From Serratia sp. AKBS12 (GTDB lineage: Bacteria; Pseudomonadota; Gammaproteobacteria; Enterobacterales; Enterobacteriaceae), in contig NZ_JANUSB010000011.1 in the NCBI RefSeq assembly GCF_024793895.1, forward strand, positions 1 through 64,000: a DNA stretch of 64,000 nucleotides, given 5' to 3'. Under the pieces are notes generated by a model. That model did not search any database. It saw nothing but the letters and a program-made list of their open reading frames with translations, and was not told the DNA's origin. The position numbers and the translations under genes are program-made. Within the stretch, counting starts at the first letter, position 1. Each line of letters opens with the position of its first letter. Positions 46,953 through 54,900 of the stretch are shown here, in pieces.

Positions 46953-48051
46953 ATGTTTGAAATAAACCCGGTAAAAAACCGAATTCAGGACCTGTCCGAG
47001 CGGACTGCCGTTCTTAGGGGGTATCTTTGACTATGATGCCAAGAAAGAACGCTTAGAAGAAGTTAACGCCGAGCTGGAACAGCCGGACGTCTGGAACGAA
47101 CCCGAACGTGCGCAGGCGCTGGGTAAGGAACGTTCCGCGCTCGAAGCCATCGTTGAAACCATCGACAACCTGACGCAGGGTGAAGAAGACGTCTCCGGTC
47201 TGCTTGAGCTGGCGGTGGAAGCCGACGACGAAGAAACCTTTAACGAGGCGGTGGTTGAGCTTGATCAACTGATCGCCAAACTGGAACAGCTAGAATTCCG
47301 TCGTATGTTCTCTGGTGAATACGACAGCGCGGATTGCTACCTGGACATCCAGGCCGGCTCCGGCGGTACCGAAGCGCAGGACTGGGCCAGCATGCTGCTG
47401 CGCATGTACTTGCGCTGGGCAGAGGCCAAAGGCTTCAAGACCGAAGTGATTGAAGAGTCCGACGGCGACGTCGCGGGCCTGAAATCAGCCACCATCAAGA
47501 TTATCGGTGACTACGCGTTCGGCTGGTTGCGTACTGAAACCGGCGTTCATCGCCTGGTGCGCAAGAGCCCGTTCGACTCCGGCGGTCGCCGTCACACCTC
47601 GTTCAGTTCGGTGTTTGTCTACCCGGAAGTCGACGAAGATATCGATATCGACATCAACCCGGCGGATCTGCGTATCGACGTTTACCGCGCTTCAGGTGCG
47701 GGTGGTCAGCACGTCAACAAAACAGAGTCCGCGGTGCGTATTACCCACTTGCCGACCAACATCGTCGTGCAGTGCCAGAACGACCGTTCACAGCATAAGA
47801 ACAAGGATCAGGCATTCAAACAGCTGCGAGCCAAGCTGTATGAATACGAGATGCAAAAGAAAAATGCTGACAAACAGGCGTTGGAAGACAACAAGTCCGA
47901 TATCGGCTGGGGTAGCCAGATCCGTTCTTACGTACTGGATGATTCCCGTATCAAGGATTTGCGCACCAACGTTGAAACGCGTAACACGCAGGCCGTACTG
48001 GATGGCGACCTGGATAAATTCATTGAGGCAAGTTTGAAAGCCGGGTTATGA
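46953..48051 (+). CDS. prfB: Peptide chain release factor 2 (programmed +1 frameshift)
   Basis: RF2 recognises UGA and UAA and releases peptides through the GGQ motif (GAGGQHVN near residue 249). The first 25 codons begin at ATG 46953 and reach the in-frame UGA at 47028-47030. The ribosome must slip +1 at CUU-UGA; the second part then runs 47029-48051, giving 365 residues in total. The slip site has an internal Shine-Dalgarno (AGGGGG, 47016-47021). Low RF2 slows reading of UGA and promotes the shift, an autoregulatory loop. lysS follows 9 bp after the stop. Confidence 0.97.
47016..47030 (+). promoter_or_regulatory. RF2 autoregulatory frameshift site
   Basis: AGGGGG-TAT-CTT-TGA: an internal Shine-Dalgarno three bases before the slippery CTT and the UGA stop. 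This is the canonical RF2 recoding element, which explains why the gene appears in two frames. Confidence 0.97.
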
Positions 48052-48060
48052 GGAACAGAA

Positions 48061-49578
48061 ATGTCTGAGCAACAATCACAGGGCGCCGATCAGGCGTTGG
48101 ATCTCAACAACGAGCTGCAGTCACGTCGCGAGAAGCTGGCTGCGCTGCGCGAGAACGGCATTGCGTTCCCGAATGATTTCCGTCGTGACACCACGTCCGA
48201 CAAGCTGCACGCCGAGTACGACAGCAAGGAAAATGACGAGCTGGAAGCGCTGGGCGTAGAAGTGACCGTCGCTGGCCGCATGATGACCCGTCGTATCATG
48301 GGCAAGGCGTCGTTCGTTACGCTGCAGGACGTTGGCGGTCGCATTCAGCTGTACGTCGCGCGCGACGATCTGGCGGAAGGCGTTTACAACGAGCAGTTCA
48401 AAAAGTGGGATCTGGGCGATATCCTGGGCGCACGCGGCAAGCTGTTCAAAACCAAGACCGGCGAACTGTCGATCCACTGCACCGAACTGCGTCTGTTGAC
48501 CAAAGCCCTGCGTCCGTTGCCGGACAAGTTCCACGGCCTGGCCGATCAGGAAACCCGCTATCGCCAGCGCTATCTTGATCTGATCGCCAACGAAGAGTCG
48601 CGCAATACCTTTAAAGTGCGTTCGCAGATCATGTCTGGCATTCGTAACTTTATGGTTGGCCGCGGCTTTATGGAAGTCGAAACGCCAATGATGCAGGTGA
48701 TCCCGGGTGGTGCATCTGCCCGTCCGTTCATCACGCACCATAATGCGCTCGATATCGACATGTATCTGCGTATTGCGCCAGAGCTGTACCTCAAGCGCCT
48801 GGTGGTCGGCGGCTTTGAACGGGTGTTCGAAATCAACCGTAACTTCCGCAATGAGGGCGTTTCACCGCGTCACAACCCAGAGTTCACCATGATGGAACTC
48901 TACATGGCGTACGCGGATTACAAAGATCTGATCGAACTGACCGAATCGCTGTTCCGTACTCTGGCGCAAGACGTGCTGGGTAAAACCGCGGTGCAGTATG
49001 GCGATGAAGTGTTCGACTTCGGCAAGCCATTTGAAAAGCTGACCATGCGCGAAGCGATCAAAAAATATCGCCCGCAAACCGATCTGGCCGATCTGGATGA
49101 CTTTGACAAGGCAAAAGCGATTGCCGAAGCCATTGGCATCAAGGTTGAGAAGAGCTGGGGTCTGGGCCGCGTAGTGACCGAAATTTTCGAGGAAACTGCC
49201 GAAAGCCACCTGATCCAGCCGACCTTCATTACCGAATATCCGGCCGAGGTTTCCCCGCTGGCGCGTCGTAACGACCAGAACCCGGAAATCACCGATCGCT
49301 TTGAATTCTTCATTGGTGGCCGTGAAATCGGTAACGGCTTCTCCGAGCTGAACGATGCGGAAGACCAGGCTCAGCGCTTTGCCGACCAGGTTGCGGCGAA
49401 GGACGCAGGTGACGACGAAGCCATGTTCTACGATGAGGACTACGTGACGTCGCTGGAGCACGGCCTGCCGCCAACCGCTGGCCTTGGCATCGGTATCGAC
49501 CGCATGGTGATGCTGTTTACCAACAGCCATACCATCCGTGACGTGATCCTGTTCCCGGCAATGCGCCCGACCAAATAA
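48061..49578 (+). CDS. lysS: Lysyl-tRNA synthetase (class II)
   Basis: 505 residues, with an N-terminal OB-fold anticodon-binding domain (about 65-150) and a class II catalytic core. Motif 2 is visible in [20 protein letters not shown] near 262-281 and motif 3 in [15 protein letters not shown] near 475-489. It charges tRNA-Lys. The 9-bp gap from prfB indicates one operon. A strong terminator follows. Confidence 0.97.
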   Translation: MSEQQSQGADQALDLNNELQSRREKLAALRENGIAFPNDFRRDTTSDKLHAEYDSKENDELEALGVEVTVAGRMMTRRIMGKASFVTLQDVGGRIQLYVARDDLAEGVYNEQFKKWDLGDILGARGKLFKTKTGELSIHCTELRLLTKALRPLPDKFHGLADQETRYRQRYLDLIANEESRNTFKVRSQIMSGIRNFMVGRGFMEVETPMMQVIPGGASARPFITHHNALDIDMYLRIAPELYLKRLVVGGFERVFEINRNFRNEGVSPRHNPEFTMMELYMAYADYKDLIELTESLFRTLAQDVLGKTAVQYGDEVFDFGKPFEKLTMREAIKKYRPQTDLADLDDFDKAKAIAEAIGIKVEKSWGLGRVVTEIFEETAESHLIQPTFITEYPAEVSPLARRNDQNPEITDRFEFFIGGREIGNGFSELNDAEDQAQRFADQVAAKDAGDDEAMFYDEDYVTSLEHGLPPTAGLGIGIDRMVMLFTNSHTIRDVILFPAMRPTK

Positions 49579-49592
49579 GATCCACGCCACTT

Positions 49593-49626
49593 AAAAACCG
49601 GTGCAGGCTACTGTGCCGGTTTTTTA
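49593..49626 (+). terminator. lysS terminator
   Basis: AAAAACCGG ... CCGGTTTTTT hairpin after lysS, with complementary A and T tails, typical of an intrinsic terminator. Confidence 0.85.
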
Positions 49627-49731
49627 TCACCAGCGTCTGCGGCGAACTAACTGCTTAAAACATCAGCAGTTATATGCGAACTCCGCTTGCCCGCTGGCGA
49701 TAACCGGTTATAATGCCAGTCGCACACCGTT

Positions 49732-49805
49732 GCGGGTGTAGTTCAATGGTAGAACGGCAGCTTCCCAAGCTGCATACGAGGGTTCGATTCCCTTCACCCG
49801 CTCCA
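49732..49805 (+). tRNA. glyU: tRNA-Gly (anticodon CCC)
   Basis: A 74-nt tRNA with acceptor arms GCGGGTG / CACCCGC, discriminator T and an encoded CCA end, D-loop AATGGT, anticodon arm GCAGCTTCCCAAGCTGC with CCC anticodon, and the GGTTCGATTCC T-arm. It matches E. coli glyU with minor changes. Its 3' end is the left copy of a 20-bp direct repeat, consistent with use as an integration site. Confidence 0.96.
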
Positions 49806-49807
49806 AT
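49788..49807. repeat. attL-like direct repeat (tRNA-Gly 3' end)
   Basis: TTCCCTTCACCCGCTCCAAT forms the last 18 nt of the tRNA gene plus two bases. It recurs exactly at 52569-52588. Integrative elements commonly leave such a copy at their far end, so the pair brackets an inserted segment of about 2.8 kb. Confidence 0.85.
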
Positions 49808-50312
49808 CCTTTCTGTTAGTACCTTCTCGGTAAAAATCAGCAAGTTAAGAAGTGGTTGAATGTTCAGGTACCTACAAAGGTATCCCAAGGAATTACCCAT
49901 CGCTGTTGTGGCTTGGTGTGTGGTTCTGGGAGCATATCAAACCGCTGGCAGTAGTTCTACGCCTCAAACTGCGACAGATGAACTTGAACGGCGATGCCAC
50001 ACCAACGGCTTTAAACTCTCCCAAAACATAGTACATCGCAGCATTCAGCCCCGATGCCCTTTACAGGGATAAACAGGCTAAAGTGATACGCACCGGTAGC
50101 GAAAGATCCGGCTCTATCTCCGGCCGGCCCACGGTTCCTTTAGAGGATGCACGGGCGACCTGTGCGCTATGAAAACCCGATGATGTCGCTGACGCTCCGC
50201 TGCTTAGGTATCACTAACCGGGGCTTTATGGCTAGTATTGCCCCTCCGAAAAATAATGCTGATATGTTACATTAAAAAATCGATTAGACGACAGTTAACT
50301 TCTGAGGGCACT
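49808..50312. other. Left part of the tRNA-Gly island, no intact gene
   Basis: 505 bp with only broken frames. Positions 49901-49960 resemble 52679-52741, beyond the second att copy (see findings). From about 50040 to 50170 is a GC-richer stretch with a 40-codon open piece (through TGSERSGSISGRPTVPLED) that ends at a TGA. It has no recognisable domain and looks like a decayed gene or phage control region. AT content rises sharply after 50240. Confidence 0.5.
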
Positions 50313-51152
50313 ATGGATATTCCTTTCCCATTTGTTTACAAGTTTTCAGCGTTAAATATAAACTCTTTGTCAGCTTTATCTGAGGGGAAAGCATGGTTCT
50401 CTAAACTCTCTGATTTTAATGATCCTTTTGAAGGACAATTTATTGTAACTCCACCGGACTTAAAGAGAGAGCGTGAAAAATTTTTTGAGCACATGACTAA
50501 GAATATACCAAGCTACCCCTTAACAATATCGCCAGCTGAGGTTGTACGGAAAAGGTACTTTGATTCGCCAGATGAATTCGAAAGTTTTGTGAATAAATTA
50601 GTAATTGAAACCCATCATAAATTCTATGAAAGCTATTTAAATATAGGGGCATATTGTCTAGCAAGTGATATACCTGGGGTTGATGCATCACATGTTAGTA
50701 ATGTTATGATGTGGTCGCACTATGCTGATGGTATGAAAGGGTTTTGTATAAAATACAATCCAAACAAACTTATAGCATCGTTAAATGAAAGTAACGACGA
50801 AAAGTTTTACTGGGCAAAGATTGAATACCAAGATGACAAACACACCGTGGACTATTACGATTTAGTAGACACATCAAAACACGCGACAATTAGAGCCATT
50901 CAAACAAAACATACGGGCTGGGAGTATGAGTATGAATGTCGGTTGCTCGTTAATAACCCCGGGCTTTATAAATACTCACATGACGCTATTGAGTGTATTT
51001 ACATCGGCAGTAAAATGCCTGCTCCGCACCAAAAAATATTACTTGATATATGTTCGGTTAACCTGCCGGATGTGGATGTCTTTAATGTAAGAACACATGG
51101 TAAAGCTTACGCTGTTGAGTTGGGACGATATCAAAAATATAATTCAGAGTGA
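50313..51152 (+). CDS. DUF2971 domain protein (island cargo)
   Basis: 279 residues. The N-terminal YKFSALNINSLSALSEGKAWF near 8-28 and FNDPFEG near 34-40 are the hallmark of DUF2971, followed by a conserved MMWSHYADGMKGFCIKYN near 131-148 and EYECRLL near 209. The family is widespread in accessory islands and phage-related loci; its function is unknown and some members sit in defence contexts. TCTGAGGGCACT precedes ATG 50313. Codon use is clearly AT-rich compared with lysS, a sign of horizontal acquisition. Confidence 0.8.
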   Translation: MDIPFPFVYKFSALNINSLSALSEGKAWFSKLSDFNDPFEGQFIVTPPDLKREREKFFEHMTKNIPSYPLTISPAEVVRKRYFDSPDEFESFVNKLVIETHHKFYESYLNIGAYCLASDIPGVDASHVSNVMMWSHYADGMKGFCIKYNPNKLIASLNESNDEKFYWAKIEYQDDKHTVDYYDLVDTSKHATIRAIQTKHTGWEYEYECRLLVNNPGLYKYSHDAIECIYIGSKMPAPHQKILLDICSVNLPDVDVFNVRTHGKAYAVELGRYQKYNSE

Positions 51153-51376
51153 GAGTTTATTCTCTTTCGTATATTCTATGAGCATAGAGATTTTATTATA
51201 CCCATGCGAGGGTGTCCCTCCACCGACTCACGCCCACCAGTCCCCCGTACCCCTCTGTTATACGCGTGCCGAACGCAGGGAGGGGTAGGCTAACCCATTC
51301 CTCATACCTATAACGTCCTGTGCCGATTCCTGCGACCTCTTATCCATTCATTGCCGAGCATTTTTAACGCCGCTGC
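51153..51376. other. Gap between island genes
   Basis: 224 bp without a gene. A possible stem is TACCCCTC at 51248-51255 with GAGGGGTA near 51281-51288. The right end (around 51360) resembles leader-like GC-rich sequence before the next frame. Nothing else recognised. Confidence 0.4.
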
Positions 51377-51700
51377 GTGCCTTATAGCTTGCAGGGAGAG
51401 GGTAAGTCGGTATCATTTGAGTATTGGAGTGACCTTCTCGAAGGCGATAATAATTTTCAAGGGCAAAAGTGGTTTGCGGTAGCTTGCAATAACCTTAATC
51501 TCGTTGTGCCAGCATCAATGATCAAAACTCTGCAAGCATTTCAGGACGAAACAAAGTCAAGCAACCCGAGCCGAACCCTTGAACGTCATGATGAGTTACT
51601 GTCGTTGCTGCTTATCAAGATGAGGAGCGACCTTAATATTTCAACTAGCGGTGAGTCCGCTTCGATGTTTCGATTATGGGTACCTGGGAAATCATTATGA
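51377..51700 (+). CDS. Unrecognised 107-residue island protein, first of a coupled pair
   Basis: About 107 residues if it starts at GTG 51377; no clear ribosome-binding site supports that start, and it may be the 3' part of a longer decayed gene. No known domain was seen. The predicted fold is mixed, with a WFAVACNNLNLVVPAS segment near 33-48 and a probable helix TLERHDELLSLLLIKMRSDL near 68-87. Its stop overlaps the ATG of the next gene (ATGA), so the two are translated together and probably act together. Confidence 0.5.
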   Translation: MPYSLQGEGKSVSFEYWSDLLEGDNNFQGQKWFAVACNNLNLVVPASMIKTLQAFQDETKSSNPSRTLERHDELLSLLLIKMRSDLNISTSGESASMFRLWVPGKSL

Positions 51701-52458
51701 CACAGCCAACTTTTAGAAGGGTTCAAAAAAGAAATCCTTATCAATTAGTCGTTGATCAACATATCCACGCAGCGCATTGCCTAAAAAAGTTTGCCGGTGA
51801 AAAAGGTTTGTTGAACGTTTTTGATAAATCAATCTCTCAATGGGTGCAGAGAAAGCCAGATGCCGCGATTTTTTGTGCAAAAAGAGCTTGGGATCAACGC
51901 GCTGAAAAAGGTTATATGACCAGTATAGAAACCGCATTTTTTGAGGTGATCGATAGTATTGATACCACCATCATAAATAGAAATCATGACGCTATAACTC
52001 GTTATTTCCATTTGTGGCGTCTTAGAGGCTCTGCAAGAGATGAAGAGAAAAAAGATTTGCTACTTAATGGTGTTATAGGAGGGGAGTTAACTATTGATGA
52101 ACAAGAGATTGTGGAAAGCAAGCATGCAATATTTATTGCAGAAGGAGGAGGACTTCCGTATCACTTCGCTAAAGGTATTGAGGTACAAATGATGATCGAT
52201 AAGGCTAGCCATTTCATGAAACCAATAAGATGGGGATTATGGACGGCTGCTAGGGGAGAGTTTTTAGTTGCTGATTACTATCCTGAAGATAGTGATGGTT
52301 TAACGCCTTTTATTCCGGTGTCTCCTCAGCATGTGTTCTTTGCTAATGCTCCCGATACTAAGATCAATGTTCACAAAGTGCGTGAGTTGAATCGTATTTC
52401 AGTTGCATCTTCAAAGAACTATTACTTTTGCCGAAGTCTCGAAAACTGTCCGCTTTAA
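51697..52458 (+). CDS. Unrecognised 253-residue island protein, possibly DUF4238-like
   Basis: 253 residues starting at the ATGA overlap. The start (VDQHIHAAHCLKKFAGEKGLLNVFDK near 17-42) and the following ETAFFEVIDSID near 86-97 recall the DUF4238 layout, in which a histidine near the N-terminus precedes a coat-like beta/alpha core, but this is a weak impression. It has many K, E and I codons in an AT-rich style unlike the core genome. No signal peptide or membrane segment. It is followed by about 110 bp and then the right-hand att copy. Confidence 0.6.
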   Translation: MTQPTFRRVQKRNPYQLVVDQHIHAAHCLKKFAGEKGLLNVFDKSISQWVQRKPDAAIFCAKRAWDQRAEKGYMTSIETAFFEVIDSIDTTIINRNHDAITRYFHLWRLRGSARDEEKKDLLLNGVIGGELTIDEQEIVESKHAIFIAEGGGLPYHFAKGIEVQMMIDKASHFMKPIRWGLWTAARGEFLVADYYPEDSDGLTPFIPVSPQHVFFANAPDTKINVHKVRELNRISVASSKNYYFCRSLENCPL

Positions 52459-52826
52459 GGGGAGGCATTGTAAGGAAATTGTAGTCCTTCCTACAAAACC
52501 CTCCTACAATGCGTCGAGTTTTTGTTAATAAATCCATAGGATTACGAGATCATTGGAGCGGGGGTGATTTCCCTTCACCCGCTCCAATTTCTACCTATAA
52601 ATCAACCATTTGATTTATAATCGCCTTCAGCAAAATGATTCCCATCGACTGCTTTCTACCCCATTGAACTACACTCGCCGCTGTCACTGTTTGCTGTGTG
52701 GTCGATCTGGGGGTATTTCAAACCGTTGGCGGTCGCTCTACACTGGGATTGGTGTATGTGCTGTTAAAGCAAATCGATTGAATTATTGTTCAATGCCCCC
52801 TGCACCGGCTAAAAACTGTTTCTGGA
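52459..52826. other. Right end of island and adjacent gap
   Basis: 368 bp without an intact gene. It holds the tRNA-end copy at 52569-52588, the partly inverted copy just before it (52552-52588), and at 52679-52741 the sequence related to 49901-49960. The small frame across 52610-52837 is spurious. The second fimbrial chaperone ends at 52827 on the other strand. Confidence 0.6.
52569..52588. repeat. attR-like direct repeat of the tRNA-Gly 3' end
   Basis: Exact 20-bp copy of 49788-49807. It lies outside any gene and only the tRNA 3' end is present, so it is a scar of site-specific integration rather than a second tRNA. Confidence 0.85.
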
Positions 52827-53549
52827 TCAGCGGGTAATCGGCACTGTTTTTTCCTGAACGCCACCTGCATCATTAAGATACTGAAATTTGACTTGGCTGG
52901 ATGTATTGCTCGGCGGCGCGGCACTGAAGCGATACCGACGTGAACTGAATGGGCCAATCATCATATCGGGTTGTTTTTCCACCGCGTACTGGTTGCCAGC
53001 TGCCACCAGGGCAACCGAAGTCAAGGAAACATGAAGCGGCCCGGGGTTCTGGCATTCGATATAACTACCGTCTGGCTCAACCCGAATCCGAAAAATCAGT
53101 TTATCAGCCACTTCACTGAGGGTCGCCCTGATACCCGCAGGCCGGAAGAAGAGTTTTAACTGTGTGTTCATGGTCAGCGTGACTTTGGTGTTGTCATTTG
53201 GTATGTGAGTGGTTGGTGGAATTTCATACAAATTTAACCAGAATAACGTTTCTCGATCGGCAGGCATCGGATCCCTGTTATATACAATTTTTATCCCCTG
53301 CGTTCTTTCAGGTTGCAGACGAAAAACAGCCGGCAGTACCACAAAGGGAGCTTCCGTGGTATCAGGATCCCCGGCGCCCTTGTCCACCCAGCTCTGAACG
53401 ATAATCGGATACCTGTTAGTGTTGACCAGCATCAGGGTTTTTTCACGCTGATGTGCTTCATAAACAACCCGCGTGGAGGCCGGCATAATGCCGGCTTCTG
53501 CTGACAGGGCCACTATCAGTGACAGTAGGTTGATTAAAATAAACTTCAT
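52827..53549 (-). CDS. Fimbrial periplasmic chaperone (distal, second in operon)
   Basis: 240 residues with signal peptide (about 1-19, AEA cleavage). A PapD-like two-domain immunoglobulin chaperone: N-terminal STRVVYEAHQREKTLMLVN near 25-43, hydrophobic FVVLPAVFRLQPERTQGIKIVY near 68-89 containing the donor strand, and LFWLNLYEIP near 103. It donates a strand to fimbrial subunits and delivers them to the usher. Its ATG overlaps the adhesin stop. It may be specific for the adhesin. Confidence 0.9.
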   Translation of the reverse strand: MKFILINLLSLIVALSAEAGIMPASTRVVYEAHQREKTLMLVNTNRYPIIVQSWVDKGAGDPDTTEAPFVVLPAVFRLQPERTQGIKIVYNRDPMPADRETLFWLNLYEIPPTTHIPNDNTKVTLTMNTQLKLFFRPAGIRATLSEVADKLIFRIRVEPDGSYIECQNPGPLHVSLTSVALVAAGNQYAVEKQPDMMIGPFSSRRYRFSAAPPSNTSSQVKFQYLNDAGGVQEKTVPITR

Positions 53550-54895
53550 TGCATTTTTACCAGTACCGAAGCTGTGGCATGGACTTTGCCTGGCGTGACT
53601 GTCTGGCCATCCAGTTTCTTTAAAGTGGCAATAAAATTATAGGTGTAATAAGTATAACCGCTGATAGACGTTCCTTCAGGCGTGGCTCCTTTTTTCACCG
53701 GATACCAGCCCGCCGCGTTGCCACCAGGCGTGAGTGTTGCGATCCCAGGCTGACCAATAAGAGTCATTGGAATACCGGAATCACCGCTGTAGGACAGGAA
53801 TATACCCACGCCTTTGGCTATTCCAGGCGAAAAATAGTTATCAGACAATAGGGCTCTGACGCCGCCATTAGCATTCACTAGCCCCATAGACAGCGCAGCG
53901 CTGTAGGCGCCCTCTGATACCTGAAACCCCAACGCTGTCTGAGTATCTGCCACGCCTGATGTTGCCGAATTATTGCATTCCACCCTGACGGTAAAGTTTG
54001 CGTTACTGCTGTTGCCAGCTTCCAGCTCCGCCACTGTCACGGTGGGCAGCATGACCACCGGTCTGGCATTGCGGGCGACGCAGGTTGGATTGGCGTAGAG
54101 TTTATTTGCCACCCGCATCCCATATCCGAAGCCGTTATCAGCTCCCCAGAACAGAAATCGAGTTGCACTGTCCTCCCCGGGTTTATCATGAGCAAAAAGA
54201 ATGGAGACAGATGCGTCACCGGCGAGCTGAATATAGGCGTTGGGTTGTATACAGCTATAAATACGGCCCGTTGAACTGGCATAGCCAATCCCTGCGCCAT
54301 CACTATTATTATTACCGCAATAAGCCGACCTTGCACCGGTCGCTGGTAATGTACTTATCCGGTAAAGTTCCGCTTGTAGTGGTGGAATATCCTGGAGACG
54401 AATCTGTATTTTTCCGTTTCCTGTCGTCGCATAAGATGATACAGGAATTTTTTTCCAGTAGCGTGTCAAGGTGACGCCGGCCATTGTCTGTTTCAGACCA
54501 ACATAAGCAAACCAGGTGGCGTACACGTCGGTTAATCCGTCAGGCGCGCCGATATCATAAAATCCACCTACGCGATCGTCACCATTAGTGGCTACCAGGA
54601 AATAGATCCCAGGCAAGTCAGCGGCGTCACATTCCCACAGCACAGAGGAGCCACTTGCGCCACCGGTGGTATAGTTTGTTGGTGGAACAATAACAGTGGA
54701 AATATGTGAGCCTGGAGGTAAAAAATATGCATCTGTGAGGTTGATTTTACCGAAGGGAATAATAGCGGTATAACCGTCCTCAGTCTGTGGAACGCTTGTT
54801 TTTGTACAGGCAGCGTAAGCTGACAGTGATAAGACGGTTAAGATCAGAATCATGCAGGATTTTAAGATCTGTGATAACAATTTTATACGGAGCAT
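53546..54895 (-). CDS. Fimbrial tip adhesin
   Basis: 449 residues with signal peptide (hydrophobic about 11-28, ending AYAA before CTKT). The N-terminal part (about 29-280) is a predicted receptor-binding domain with few recognisable motifs. The C-terminal pilin domain from about 285 (CVARNARPVVMLPTVTVAELEAG, ending VHATASVLVKMQ) is standard for donor-strand exchange. This two-domain layout, its position after the usher and its size suit an adhesin at the fimbrial tip. The ligand is unknown. Confidence 0.82.
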   Translation of the reverse strand: MLRIKLLSQILKSCMILILTVLSLSAYAACTKTSVPQTEDGYTAIIPFGKINLTDAYFLPPGSHISTVIVPPTNYTTGGASGSSVLWECDAADLPGIYFLVATNGDDRVGGFYDIGAPDGLTDVYATWFAYVGLKQTMAGVTLTRYWKKIPVSSYATTGNGKIQIRLQDIPPLQAELYRISTLPATGARSAYCGNNNSDGAGIGYASSTGRIYSCIQPNAYIQLAGDASVSILFAHDKPGEDSATRFLFWGADNGFGYGMRVANKLYANPTCVARNARPVVMLPTVTVAELEAGNSSNANFTVRVECNNSATSGVADTQTALGFQVSEGAYSAALSMGLVNANGGVRALLSDNYFSPGIAKGVGIFLSYSGDSGIPMTLIGQPGIATLTPGGNAAGWYPVKKGATPEGTSISGYTYYTYNFIATLKKLDGQTVTPGKVHATASVLVKMQ

Positions 54896-54900
54896 TTTCT

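Noticed and set aside
46953-47030. Early stop in prfB taken as a pseudogene
   Set aside because: The TGA follows AGGGGG-TAT-CTT, the normal RF2 programmed frameshift.
49670-49900. 76-residue minus-strand frame across the tRNA gene
   Set aside because: It is the antisense of tRNA-Gly and yields the well-known GEGNRTLVC-type artefact peptide.
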